DNA of 64,000 nucleotides from the NCBI GenBank assembly GCA_016584305.1, contig JACEEZ010019097.1, positions 252,312 to 316,311 on the forward strand, written 5' to 3'. The DNA is from Chionoecetes opilio. Its lineage: Eukaryota > Arthropoda > Malacostraca > Decapoda > Majidae. Of the stretch, positions 34,869 to 45,424 are shown piece by piece. The notes below the pieces were generated by a model that worked only from the letters and a program-made list of their open reading frames with translations, was not told where the DNA came from and did no database searches. The position numbers and the translations under genes were made by a program. Numbering within the stretch: position 1 is the stretch's first letter; each line of letters opens with the position of its first letter.

Positions 34869-35366
34869 AGACTCTACCTAGAAATCAATGGTGTCCAATA
34901 ACGAAAATGTACCAAATGGGTAATATAATGACTTGTGACGGTATATGTGCAGTTTAAAACAATATATGATTGGTGGTTTTAAATCTAAACGTTTCGTTCT
35001 CACCATAAGGAATATTTCTAACCTGTATTACCGCTGTCGGAAATTAAAAAGGCTAATATTTAGATTAGGTTTGGTTAGGTTAGTTAGAGAGTTAGGTTAG
35101 GTTAATTAGAAAGTTATATCAGGTTAGTTTGATGGTTTGATTAGGTTAATATTTGATGTTTTTACAAATGGAGTGTTTTTTCCCGTCAAAACGTCTAAAA
35201 AATGTATTAGTAGAAATTTGTCATCACTTCTTCGAATTGCAAAACACTCACTTTTTTTAGGCTTGTACAGTAAACAAAACTATCTCCATTAGGGAAAGCA
35301 TCACATATTAAGCTAAAAAACTCAAACTTCTCTTTAAAATCTTGCAAGTCATAAACTACACTTTTT

Positions 35367-35653
35367 CCCGAAACTGCATATTTTCCCGAAACTGCATATT
35401 TTCCCGGAACTGCATATTTTCCCGGAAGTGCATATTTTCCCGCAACTGCATATTTTCCCGAAACTGCATATTTTCCAGTAACTGCATATTTTCCCGAAAC
35501 TGCATATTTTCCCGAAACTGCATATTTTCCCGGAACTGCATATTTTCCCAGAACTGCATATTTTCCTGGAACTGCATATTTTCCCGAAACTGCATATTTT
35601 CCCGTAACTGCATATTTTCCCGAAACTACATATTTTCCCGAAACGGCATATTA
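35367..35653. repeat. 18-bp minisatellite, 16 units
   Basis: Units of CCCGAAACTGCATATTTT with substitutions only (for example CCCGGAACTG, CCAGTAACTG) and no length change. Because 18 is divisible by three and the unit lacks stops, frames on both strands are open; no gene is inferred. Confidence 0.95.
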
Positions 35654-35990
35654 TTCCTTCGCGATCCAGCCTGTACCTTTTAATAAGGTCAGCATCATCA
35701 TACATATCCATAACGTCTTTCTAGGCTGTACATTTTTTACCTCGGGAGGGATTATTCCTTGTTTTTGTGCGTCCATCGGGCCTAGTGAAGACTTGAGTGC
35801 TGGAGAAAAGACTTGAGCATGCCCATCAAGGACACTTAACTTTGGTGCCTGTTAAGCATACTTAAATCAGATAAGCATTTTAGGTTAAATTACTTAAGTA
35901 TTTCTTAAATATTTAAGTGTAAGATCAGCAAATTTTCGTCTGCTAAGTACGCTTAACAATACTTATCTTTTTGTTTATGTCGGCCCTCAG

Positions 35991-36352
35991 ATTGTCAAAT
36001 GTCCTCTTAGGTGAAGAGTGTACTTCGTCACGTAATTGATACCGTCAAAATGTTTTGAGCCGCGACAAATATCGTCCATCGCGGCGAAGGTAAACAAACG
36101 AAGATCAAGCACAGACCACGTCTTCACCATTGCCTTCGCTGGCGCTGATCTCCACTGTACTTTTCATCCCTTTTTTTCTAAAAGAAGGAGGAGGAGAAGG
36201 AGGAGGAATTGGTGGTGGTAGTTCGCACACATTGGTCGGTGGTTCGGTGGTCACATCGTACATCTTATTTTCTTACATAATCTTATTACTATACACCTAT
36301 TTCTATCAGCATTCCTTCCTATTTATCGTTCATTAATTATGTGCTTATGATA
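35991..36352. other. unique non-coding stretch
   Basis: No supported gene or repeat family; a short AGG-rich patch at 36182-36220. Confidence 0.5.
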
Positions 36353-36640
36353 GTGACACTAGGATAACTATTAAGAGTAGTTGTAATGGCCGGCTAGTTG
36401 CAGCAACAGGAGAAAGTGGAGGTGGAAGTTTAGTTGGAAGTGGAGGAGTGGTGGTGGAGGGAGTAGGAGTAATGGAGGTGGTAGAGGAGGAGATTGTTAT
36501 TATGATAGTGACACAAGGATAACCATTAAGAGTAGTAGTAGTGGTAGTAGCAGCAACATAAGAAGAAAGGGGAGTTGGTAGTGTAGTTGGAGGTGGAGGA
36601 CTGGTGGAGGAGTAGGAGTAATGGAGGTGGTGGAGCAGGA
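36353..36640. repeat. about 150-bp tandem duplication, purine-rich
   Basis: Two diverged copies sharing AGTGACAC(A/T)AGGATAAC, TTAAGAGTAGT and GTAGGAGTAATGGAGGTGGT, the second starting near 36507. Open frames on the minus strand are low complexity. Confidence 0.6.
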
Positions 36641-36811
36641 GGAGAAGTAGATGAAGGTTGTGCTGGTGGAGGATGAGGAGGAGGAATAGGAGAAGGAGGA
36701 GAAGGAGGAGGCGAGCAGGACGCAGGACGCACCGTCTCTGTCCTCTCATCACCCAGGTCAAACATGTACTGCGGATCAGCGGGTGTTTGCTTGTCGGAGC
36801 CGCTGTTTACT

Positions 36812-37354
36812 CCCAATAGACTATAACAGTGAGCTCGATCTGCCATCTGGTGGCCGTCTGGGAACCTCCCGTCAGCTCAGGACGTCGGGTCTCGGGGTGT
36901 CAGGCTTGACTTATTTTCCATTATTCCCTACCAAACCAGCTACAATTAAGTGTTGTCATGGTCATTCGACCACAGGTGTCCTACAACATTCTACTAAATA
37001 CTGTAGAGGAATGCTTCAAGGCGGGTGTATGGGTAAATGTTATCTTTGCATGCATGAAGGTAATATTTACCCATACACCCGCCTTGAAGCATTCCTCTAC
37101 AGTATTTAGTAGAATGTTGTAGGACACCTGTGGGCGAATGCTTCTATTTTGCCAACAATCCTCTTTATAACGCCATGAATAATGTAAAACTCGTATATTT
37201 TCATTTTGCATAAACCTATGTTGACCATGACAACACTTAATTGTAGCTGGTTTGGTAGGGAATAATGGAAAATAAGTCAAGCCTGACACCCCGAGACCCG
37301 ACGTCCTGAGCTGACGGGAGGTTCCCAGAAGGCCACCAGATGGCAGATCGAGCT
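36812..37354. mobile_element. foldback (long inverted repeat) element, full copy
   Basis: The outer left arm CAATAGACTATAACAGTGAG, CTCGATCTGCCATCTGG and following to 36965 is matched in reverse by 37221-37354. The inner arm 36968-37045 is matched by 37060-37136, around the centre TTGCATGCATGAA. A non-paired 85-bp segment (37137-37220) lies only on the right. The last bases of the right arm are displaced to 38343 by a later insertion. A half copy is at 8708-9034. Confidence 0.7.
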
Positions 37355-38342
37355 GGCCGGTTCGGACGAGCCACATAAAATCAATGACCCTTCGCTCTAC
37401 GAAGGTATCCTGTCCCCCTTTTATGCTACTACAAAACTTTTTACTCTACAATCCACTCCGTTCCACTCCCACCCCCTCCCCGTCTTCATATCTCACTGCT
37501 ACTATCCTACCGTGGTTCGGACGAGGCCACATAAATCCAATGACCCCTCTGCTTACGGAGGTAATCTTACCTTTTTTACGCTGCTGCAAAACTTATACTC
37601 CTACAATCCACTCCATTCCGCTCGCCTTCCCCTCTCTATCAGTGGTTCGGATCCACGTAAAACTGTAGGTCCCTCCGCTCTACGGAGTCCTTCTTCCCCT
37701 GTTCCAATCTCTGAAAAATAAAACAAAAAAAAAAAAAAAACACTTTTAATCTCAGACTCTTTCACTAAATTTTTCACAATTTCCTTCTCCTTTTTTGTAT
37801 ATGTTGGAACGCGAGAGAGGTAGTGGAGAAATGGAAGCCAGCGCCCGTGCGGGGTGCGAGGAGTATCAGGGTGTGCGCGCGTACATGGCAATGACAGAAA
37901 AAAAGCAAAACAAGACAAAAACAAACAACAACCCCAACAAAAAACAAGATAAGAAAAAAGAAGATAAGAAGAACGAAGAGAAGAAGAAATCAAGTCAAGC
38001 GTGAAAAAAGGGAAAAATCAAGAACAAAAACCAAACCGAAAAAATTTGGTGGGAGGCGGGGGTGGGCGCGGGGTTGTCCTGGGTGGTCCGGGGAGCACCA
38101 TCTTCCGAGGCCCATGTCCTCCCAAGCCGCCCAGAGTGGTTTCTGTTTGCTCGTCCCGAGATGGGAAAGCGTGTCGTTAGGTCGAGTTCGACTCAAAACC
38201 CAAAAACACACAAAAAACATACAGCACCTGGGTAAAGCCCCGGAGACTTTTTCTCTTACTAGCCTCCTTTCTCTCACCCATCTATTCTTCTACCTGTCCC
38301 CACTTCCCCATCTCCTGCTTTCTCTTTTTATATTCTGATTCT
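37355..38342 (+). mobile_element. 988-bp insertion with 9-bp target duplication
   Basis: GATCGAGCT occurs at 37346-37354 and again at 38343-38351, and the latter continues CACTGTTATAGTC exactly as in the uninterrupted copy at 9026-9048. The insert holds three diverged repeats of GGTTCGGA(CGAG)CCAC (37357, 37514, 37644), an internal A-rich run near 37720 and a short TCTGATTCTGAT tail at its right end. The tail suggests a retroposed sequence in plus orientation. No protein is recognisable. Confidence 0.6.
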
Positions 38343-38351
38343 GATCGAGCT

Positions 38352-38706
38352 CACTGTTATAGTCTATTGACGTCACTGCGTCGAAGCGTCTCATTTTGGT
38401 TTCCCCCGTAGGTTAACCATACTTTGATCGGCCAAGGTTTACGGTTAGGTCAAGTTACGTATTTTATATTAACATGTAACTTTGAGTGGGAATCACAATG
38501 AGCGTATTTTTGAGAAAATCCTATGGTTAGTTTCGGATCTACAGCCAAGCGTCTTCACTGTGAAACCCCATACTCACATAGAGTTGGGGAATATGCTGGC
38601 GGGAACACCGTTATTTGTTGAGCTGAGATTTTCAGGCTTTGTGACGTTACGCTTTACTCTTCTATTGTGAGTCTAACTTGGATTTCTGTCTATATATCTG
38701 CATGTC
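38352..38706. repeat. module G, copy 2
   Basis: Near-identical to 9035-9390, breaking off after CTGCATGTC, where the following 530-bp insert begins. Sequence resumes as TTAAGCACTACTG at 39237. Confidence 0.75.
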
Positions 38707-38711
38707 GTCGT

Positions 38712-38862
38712 GGACGATATATGTGTGCAGACGTGTTGAGCGCCGGGGGAGTAGCGGGCGGTGTGTAGCAGATTGTCTCGCTCGCGAGACAATCTGCTTT
38801 TTTTCACACCGCCCCCCCTACTCCCCGGCGCCCCCACACGTCTGCACACCATATATGTCGCC
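38712..38862. repeat. near-perfect 150-bp hairpin
   Basis: Arms GACGATATATGTGTGCAGAC and onward (38712-38780) and its complement (38782-38862) meet at CTCGCTCGCGAG. The stem includes GCAGATTGTCTCG with its exact complement. Small differences are a TTTTTTT bulge and extra C residues. It could be a miniature element or transcribe a long-hairpin RNA. Confidence 0.7.
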
Positions 38863-39236
38863 GTATAGGTTGGAAATGGGTGCTAAGCTCTCTGGAAAGG
38901 CACAGCTTTCTTGTTGCACCCATACAGGATGCAAGTATATGCCATATCGCAAAAAAATATATATCAGAAACACCCAAAATTCTTCAAGTACTATATTTTT
39001 TTCTGAGTCTACGTGTATTTGTATCAGGGCTGGGCTGTGAGGCTGCCTGCTGTGACGTCACCAGCATGTTTCCCACCAAGGTTGGAATGGGACTGTTGTT
39101 TTTCCCTCGCTTTTTACAAAAGTCATGTTTTTAGGGAAATAAGGCGTCGAAATTAATTGTTTTTTGTGGATTATTAGGTATTTTGAATGAACATTCAACA
39201 TAATTATGCAAAGAAAAAATGGGTCTGGACGATTAC
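38863..39236. other. non-coding remainder of the insert within module G
   Basis: AT-rich unique sequence; CAGGGCTGGGCTGTGAGG at about 39015 resembles some hAT termini but has no partner here. Confidence 0.4.
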
Positions 39237-39598
39237 TTTAAGCACTACTGTCTCTCCCTCCCCCACCTTCTCCTCATCTATCCTTATCATAACTCCATCA
39301 TGCCTCTACCCCTCAGTCCCCGCCCCCCTCCCCCCCAGACCACACTCCATCATGCCTCTACCCCTCAGTCCCCCTCCCCCCTCCCCCCCAGACCACACTC
39401 CATCATGCCTCTACCCCTCAATCTCCGCCCCCCTCCCCCCCAGACCACACTCCATCAAAGTAAATACCACGAAGAACAAAATCACACCAATTGCCAACCA
39501 TGTATTTTGTGGCAAACGATGCAAACTTTGATGACAAAATAATAAAACCAGCAATTTTATACAAGAAGAATGACTTGTATGATATTAGAGACCATTAT

Positions 39599-39639
<41 letters not shown>

Positions 39640-39735
39640 GGAACTGCGTCACCTACTTGGTTTTCAAAGGAGATCTGTAATTGCCCGAGCGAGGATTTGA
39701 GAAGCTTTGACTCTGCGTAGTTGGAATGACCTGTG

Positions 39736-39768
<33 letters not shown>

Positions 39769-39803
39769 ATAGATAAATATATATATATTATATATATATA
39801 TAT

Positions 39804-39815
<12 letters not shown>
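39237..39815. repeat. minisatellite start, duplicated 3' flank, CTA and GATA tracts
   Basis: Four units of the CTCCATCATGCCTC minisatellite (39290-39460), then 39465-39740 matching 45655-45985 (AAATACCACGAAGAACAAAA, CTGCGTAG(T/C)TGGAATGACC), with (CTA)n at 39598-39640 and (GATA)n at 39736-39772. Confidence 0.8.
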
Positions 39816-39867
<52 letters not shown>

Positions 39868-40131
39868 AGAGAAAGAGAGAGAGAGAGAGGAGAGAGAGAC
39901 GGAGAGAGGAGAGAGAGAGGAGAGAGAGAGAGAGAGAGAAAAGAGAGAGAGAGAGATGAGAGAGAGAGACGAGAGGAGACGACGACGGAGGAGGAGGAGG
40001 AGAGAGAGAGAGAGAGGAGAGAGAGGAGAGAGAGAGAGAAGGAGAGAGAGGGGGAGAGAAGAGAGAGAGAGAGGGGAGGAGAGAGAGGGGGAGAGAGGAG
40101 GGAGGAGGAGAGAGGGGGAGAGAGAGAAAAG

Positions 40132-40198
<67 letters not shown>

Positions 40199-40337
40199 AG
40201 AGAGGAGAGAGGGGAGAAGGGGGAGAAGAGAGAGAGAAAAGAGAGAGAGAGGAGAGAAGAGGGAGAGAGGAGGAGAGAGGAGAGGGGAGAGAGGAGAGAA
40301 GAGGGGGAGAGAGAGGAGAGAGAGAGAGAGAAGAGAG

Positions 40338-40372
<35 letters not shown>

Positions 40373-40407
40373 GAGAAGAGAGAGAGAGAGAGAAGAAGAG
40401 GACAGAG

Positions 40408-40492
<85 letters not shown>
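39815..40492. repeat. (GA)n tract, 680 bp
   Basis: Irregular GA/GGA/GACGA dinucleotide-like sequence. Long Arg/Glu and Ser/Leu frames are repeat translations. Confidence 0.95.
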
Positions 40493-40495
<3 letters not shown>

Positions 40496-40502
40496 TAGTA
40501 CA

Positions 40503-42090
40503 TGCCAAATCTTTACTTCAACTTACCAAAAACTCTTTCATTCATAGAAAATGTCAAAATCTTTCTGAATCAAATTCCTCTCGTGACTTCTGGCATCTAG
40601 CTAATAACATCTCTAAGAATTTTTCTTTTTCACCTTTCCCTCCTATGCTTCACCCAGATGGCTCCACAGCTGTCTCATCTACTTCTAAAGCTGAACTCTT
40701 CGCTCAAACCTTCGATAAAAATTCCACTCTGGTTGATGAAGAGCTTGTTCCTCCTTCTCCTCCACCCTCTGACTATATTATGCCTGTCATTAAGATCCTT
40801 CGGAATGATGTTTTCTTTGCCCTTTCTAGATCCTCGGAAGGCTTACGGTCCTGACGGAGTCCCGCCTATTGTTCTCAAAAACTGTGCTTCTGTGCTTGCA
40901 CCTTGCCTGGTCAAACTTTTCCGTCTTTGTCTATCTACTTCCACCTTTCCTTCTTGCTGGAAGTTTGCTCACATCCAACCTGTTCCTAAGAAGTTTGACC
41001 GTTTTAATCCTTCAAACTACCGTCCTATAGCTTTGACTTCCTGCCTTTCTAAAGTTTTTTTAATCTATACTTAATAAGAAGATTCTTAAGCATCTATATG
41101 CTCACAATCTTCTATCTGATCGTCAGTACGGTTTCCGTAAAGGGCGATCTACTGGCGATCTTCTAGCTTTCCTAACTGAATCTTGGTCATCCTCCTTTAG
41201 GGGTTTCGGTGAAACTTTTGCTGTTGCCCTTGACATATCAAAAGCTTTTGATAGAGTCCGGCACAAATCTTTAATTTCCAAACTACTCTCATTCGATTAC
41301 TATCCTTCTCTCTGTACCTTCATCTTAAGTTTCCTTTCAAACCGTTCTATTGCAGCTACTGTAGACGGACATTGTTCTTCTCCTAAATCTATCAATAGTG
41401 GTGTTCCCCAGGGTTCTGTCCTATCACCCACTCTCTTTCTATTATTTATTAATGATCTTCTAAGTCTAACTCAAAGCCCTATCCACTCCTACGCTGATGA
41501 TTCTATCCTGCATTTTTCAACGTCGTTTATTAGACGTCCAACTCAACAGGAACTAAGTGATTCACGGAGAGATGTCACCGAGCGCCTAAATTCTGATCTT
41601 TCTATAATATATGATTGGGTCAAAGCAAACCTTATTTTGTTCAATACATCAAAAACCCAATTTCTTCCCATATTTACTCGACAAAACCTACCAGATAACT
41701 ATCCCCTCTTCTTCAATGACACTCAACTATCTCCTTTTTTCTACAATGAACATTCTTGGACTATTCTTTACTAAAAATCTGAACTGGAAATCTCACTTCT
41801 CATCTCTTGCTAAAACAGCTTCTAAGAAGCTAGGTGTCCTGTGGCGTCTGCGTCCGTTTTTTCTCCCTCCCAGCTGCTTGCTCTCTACAGGGGCCTTGTC
41901 CGCCCATGTATGGAGTATGTCTCTCATATTTGGGGGGGATCCACTAATACAGCTCTCCTAAACAGTAAACAGGGTTGAGTCAAAAGCTTTTCGTCTCATC
42001 AACTCCCCTCCTCTGACTGACAGTCTTCAATCTTTAAATCACCGCCGGAATGTTGCTTCTCTTGCTCTCTTCTACCGTTATTTTCAGGCT
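40503..42090 (+). pseudogene. LINE reverse transcriptase, copy 1, frameshifted and 3'-truncated
   Basis: RT-domain words in order: GPDGVPPIVLKNCASVLAP, PSNYRPIALTSCLSKVF, YGFRKGRSTGDLL, AVALDISKAFDRV (motif A with catalytic Asp), NSGVPQGSVLSP (motif B), YADDSI (motif C), LNWKSHFSSLAKTASKKLGV. It resembles jockey/I-group elements. Breaks: a shift near 40835, an insertion near 41055, one extra base near 41737 and another shift near 41865. No endonuclease domain lies upstream, where the (GA)n tract begins. The element stops abruptly at 42090 in the word ATTTTCAGGCT, where module G sequence takes over. Confidence 0.8.
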
Positions 42091-42709
42091 TTGTGACGTT
42101 ACGCTTTACTCTTCTATTGTGAGTCTAACTTGTATTTCTGTCTATATATCTGTATGTCTTCAGCACTACTATATGCCTCACCTCCCCCCACCTTCTCCTC
42201 ATCTATCCTTATCATAACTCCATCATGCCTCTACCCCTCAGTCCCTGCCCCCCCCCCCCCCAGACCACACTCCATCATGCCTCTACCCCTCAGTCCCCTC
42301 CCCCCCAGACCACACTCCGTCATGCTCTTTCCCCTCAGTCCCCCCCCCTCCCCCCAGACCACACTCCATCATGCCTCTATACCCCTCAGTCCCCCTCCCC
42401 CCCTCCCCCCCCAGACCACACTCCAATCATGCCTCTACCCCCCGTCCCCCCCTCCCCCCCCAGACCACACTCCATCATGCCTCTACCCCTCAGTCCCCCC
42501 CTCCCCCCCAGACCACACTCCATCATGCCTCTACCCCTCAGCCCCCCCCCAGACCACACTCCACATGCTTACCCCCCGTCCCCGCCCCCCTCCCCCCCCC
42601 AGACCACACTCCATCATGCCTTACCCCTCAGTCCCCCCCCCCCCCCTCCCCCCCACAGCCACACTCCCGGGCCCCCCCCGGCGGAAAACCGGACAAACTT
42701 TCACAAAAC
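42091..42709. repeat. module G end and CTCCATCATGCCTC minisatellite
   Basis: 42091-42200 equals 9324-9440, then about ten minisatellite units whose quality falls towards the N run at 42710. Confidence 0.85.
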
Positions 42710-42715
42710 NNNNNN
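42710..42715. other. assembly gap (six N)
   Basis: NNNNNN between the decaying minisatellite and clean AT-rich sequence. Confidence 0.95.
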
Positions 42716-42902
42716 AGTGTAAAGGACCACTGCGTACTCATTTAAACATTATTCGATAAGGGTGCAATATAAAAGTGCGATTTTTCATAGTAAGAATTGC
42801 TCAAATGCAATAATGGAAATAGATAAAATCGTCTTAGAATTCCATTTTACATAGGAAATTGGAATGCCAAAGTTGAGAAAAAGAATTTTTGTTATACGGC
42901 GT
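42716..42902. other. AT-rich spacer
   Basis: Nothing recognised between the gap and the LINE. Confidence 0.4.
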
Positions 42903-44290
42903 ACCCTATAATAAGCATATATCTGCTCACAACCTTCTATCTGATCGTCAGTACGGTTACCGTAAAGGGCGATCTACTGGCGATCTTCTAGCTTTCCTAA
43001 CTGAATCTTAGTCATCCTCCTTTAGGGGTTTCGGTGAAACTTTTGCTGTTGCCCTTGACATTTCAAAAGCTTTTGATAGAGTCTGGCACAAATCTTTAAT
43101 TTCCAAACTACCCTCATTAGATTTCTATCCTTCTCTCTGTACCTTCATCTTAAGTTTCCTTTCAAACCGTTCTATTGCAGCTACTGTAGACGGACATTGT
43201 TCTTCTCCTAAATCTATCAATAGTGGTGTTCCCCAGGGTTCTGTCCTATCACCCACTCTCTTTCTATTATTCATTAATGATCTTCTAAGTCTAACTCAAA
43301 GCCCTATCCACTCCTACGCTGATGATTCTACCCTGCATTTTTCAACGTCATTTATTAGACGTCCAACTCAACAGAAACTAAGTGATTCACGGAGAGATAC
43401 CACCGAGCGCCTAACTTCTGATCTTTCTATAATTTCTGATTGGTTCAAAGCAAACCTTGTTTTGTTCAATACCTCAAAAACCCAATTTCTTCCCATATTT
43501 ACTCGACAAAACCTTCCAGATAACTATCCCCTCTTCTTCAATGACACTCAACTGTCTCTTTTTTCTACAATGAACATTCTTGGACTATTCTTTACTAAAA
43601 ATCTGAACTGGAAATCTCACATCTCATCTCTTGCTAAAACAGCTTCTAAGAAGTTAGGTGTCCTGTGGCGTCTGCGTCCTTTTTTTCTCCCTCCCAGCTG
43701 CTGGCTCTCTACAGGGGCCTTATCCGCCCATGTATGGAGTATGCCTCTCATATTTGGGGGGGATCCACTCATACAGCTCTCCTAAACCGGGTTGAATCAA
43801 AAGCTTTTCGTCTCATCAACTCCCCTCCTCTGACTGACTGTCTTCAATCTTTAAATCACCGCCGGAATGTTGCTTCTCTTGCTATCTTCTACCATTATTT
43901 TCAGGCTCACGGCTCTTCTGAACTTGCTAACTGCATGCCTCCCCCCCTCCCGCAGCCTCGCTGCATAAAACTTTCTATTCATTCTCATCCCTATTCTGTC
44001 CATCTTCCTAATGCAAGAGTTAATCAGTATCTTTACTCTTTCATCCCCTTCACTGGTAAACTCTGGAACTCTCTTCCTGTTTCTATTTTTCCACCTTCCT
44101 ATGACTTAAATCTTTTCAAGAGAAGAGTGACAAGACACCTCCCGAACTAAATTGGCCCACCCCCATTTTTTTATTCTCTTACTGTCTTCTTTATAGAGAC
44201 TGGCAACTAAGCGGGCTTTGTGTTACCTCTTTTTGTTGTGCCCTTGGTCAGTCCTTTGTAATGTAAAAAAATAAATATTTATACATATAA
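42903..44290 (+). pseudogene. LINE reverse transcriptase, copy 2, 5'-truncated with intact 3' end
   Basis: Starts within the RT domain (SDRQYGYRKGRSTGD) and continues to the C-terminus KRRVTRHLPN at 44150, followed by a 3' UTR ending in AATGTAAAAAAATAAATATT. It carries YADDST and GVPQGSVLSP. A TAG replaces Trp in TESWSS (about 43009), and a frameshift at the T run near 43685 splits the chain; the same shift occurs in copy 1. Nucleotide identity to copy 1 is very high across the shared 1.2 kb. The reading is typical of a dead jockey/I-type copy. Confidence 0.85.
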
Positions 44291-44372
44291 TTTATTTTGG
44301 CGGCACTCCATGCCGCCCCCTCGACGATGCCGCCCTGGGCGACTGCCCATGTCGCCCATGCCTAGGACCGCC

Positions 44373-44376
<4 letters not shown>
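44291..44376 (-). mobile_element. hAT-like terminal fragment
   Basis: The minus strand begins CAGTGGCGGTCCTAGGCATG, followed by GGCGACATGGGCAG, a CAGTGGCG-type terminus common in nonautonomous hAT-like elements. The other end is not found nearby. Confidence 0.4.
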
Positions 44377-44641
<265 letters not shown>

Positions 44642-44642
44642 T

Positions 44643-44940
44643 AGGTACTCCGTAGTGTAGGGGTAGCACTCTCGGTTCACAACCGAGAAGTCCCGGGTTC
44701 GATCCACGGGCGGAGCGGAAACATATGGGCTGTTTCCTTAAAACCCGAGCCCCTGTCCACCCAGCAGTGAATGGGTACCGGGTGTTAGCCGGGGTTTGTG
44801 ACCTGCTCTCCGGGGTGCTGGCTTCGGTCAAAACTAAGCACTAAGGATGAATGATAAAAATGTTGATATGGAGACGGGGCCATACGAGCGTTGCTCTGGC
44901 CCTGTAAAATACAACTAGATGAATACAACTAGATGAATAC
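44643..44940 (+). mobile_element. tRNA-Val-like SINE, copy 2
   Basis: Head TACTCCGTAGTGTAGGGG, anticodon arm CTCGGTTCACAACCGAG (CAC), B box GGGTTCGATCC, body GGATGAATGATAAAAATG, tail with two copies of AATACAACTAGATG. Same family as 30313-30595. Confidence 0.8.
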
Positions 44941-45424
44941 ACACACACACACACACACACACAAAACACAAACACACACACATACAAACACACAAATGAG
45001 AGGAAGCCTTCACAAACAAGTGTGGTAACGCGGCATAACTTCCGTCCTGCAATAAAAGGGCAGAGGCGGAACAGGACACGCCGTGACGCCAACAGGACAG
45101 CACAGCATAAAGGTAAACAACAAACCTAGGATGACGCCAGCTCTCAACAACAGGGAATTGTCCTTTTGTTGTCATGTGAAGGGACAATACACTCATAAAA
45201 CGCTTAAAAGTTATCAGACAGAAGGCATAGTAACGAGCAGCTCCGCCAGAGGACAGTGCAGTCGCCAAAATAGTACAGAATTTTGCTGAAAGACGGCAGT
45301 GATACACTTAATAGTTCAGAAATACACCGCCAGCGGACAGTGTAGTCGCCACCTACAGTAGTACAAAATCTAGTCAACAGGTGGCGTTGTTTACCATAGC
45401 ACCAGCCTTCACATGGAGATGGCG
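44941..45424. other. CA tract and non-coding stretch with an internal repeat
   Basis: CA tract to about 44995. GGACAGTG(C/T)AGTCGCCA occurs at about 45250 and 45337, about 88 bp apart. No gene is supported. Confidence 0.5.

Larger units (their letters stand above)
32931..35990. mobile_element. 3-kb element with terminal inverted repeats, no transposase seen
   Basis: The left end CTGAGGGCCAGAGGGCCGAC followed by ATAATAAAAAAATACTTAAG and the right end (complement) CTGAGGGCCGACATAAACAA followed by AAAGATAAGTAT form inverted termini. The 14 bases GAGGGCCGACATAA are identical at 32941-32954 and 35976-35989. Subterminal regions at both ends are rich in CTTAAGTA words. No frame longer than about 70 codons apart from a minisatellite is present, so it would be nonautonomous. 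No target duplication is evident. Nested inside are a SINE, a dispersed repeat and an 18-bp minisatellite. Confidence 0.5.

Noticed and set aside
34381..35110. Telomere or telomere junction
   Set aside because: TTAGG units occur as two or three copies within a dispersed repeat and never as an array.
35342..35711. CRISPR-like or coding array of 18-bp units
   Set aside because: Units are contiguous with no spacers, and the DNA is eukaryotic; both strands are open only because the unit lacks stops.
37795..38004. Lys-rich 69-codon frame inside the 988-bp insertion
   Set aside because: Its sequence is dominated by an A-rich stretch, with no homologous copy or domain to support coding.
39014..39233. 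hAT element with 8-bp duplication TGGACGAT (38711-38718 and 39226-39233)
   Set aside because: The supposed ends show no inverted repeats, and the uninterrupted site at 45536 does not contain TGGACGAT, so the match is probably coincidental.
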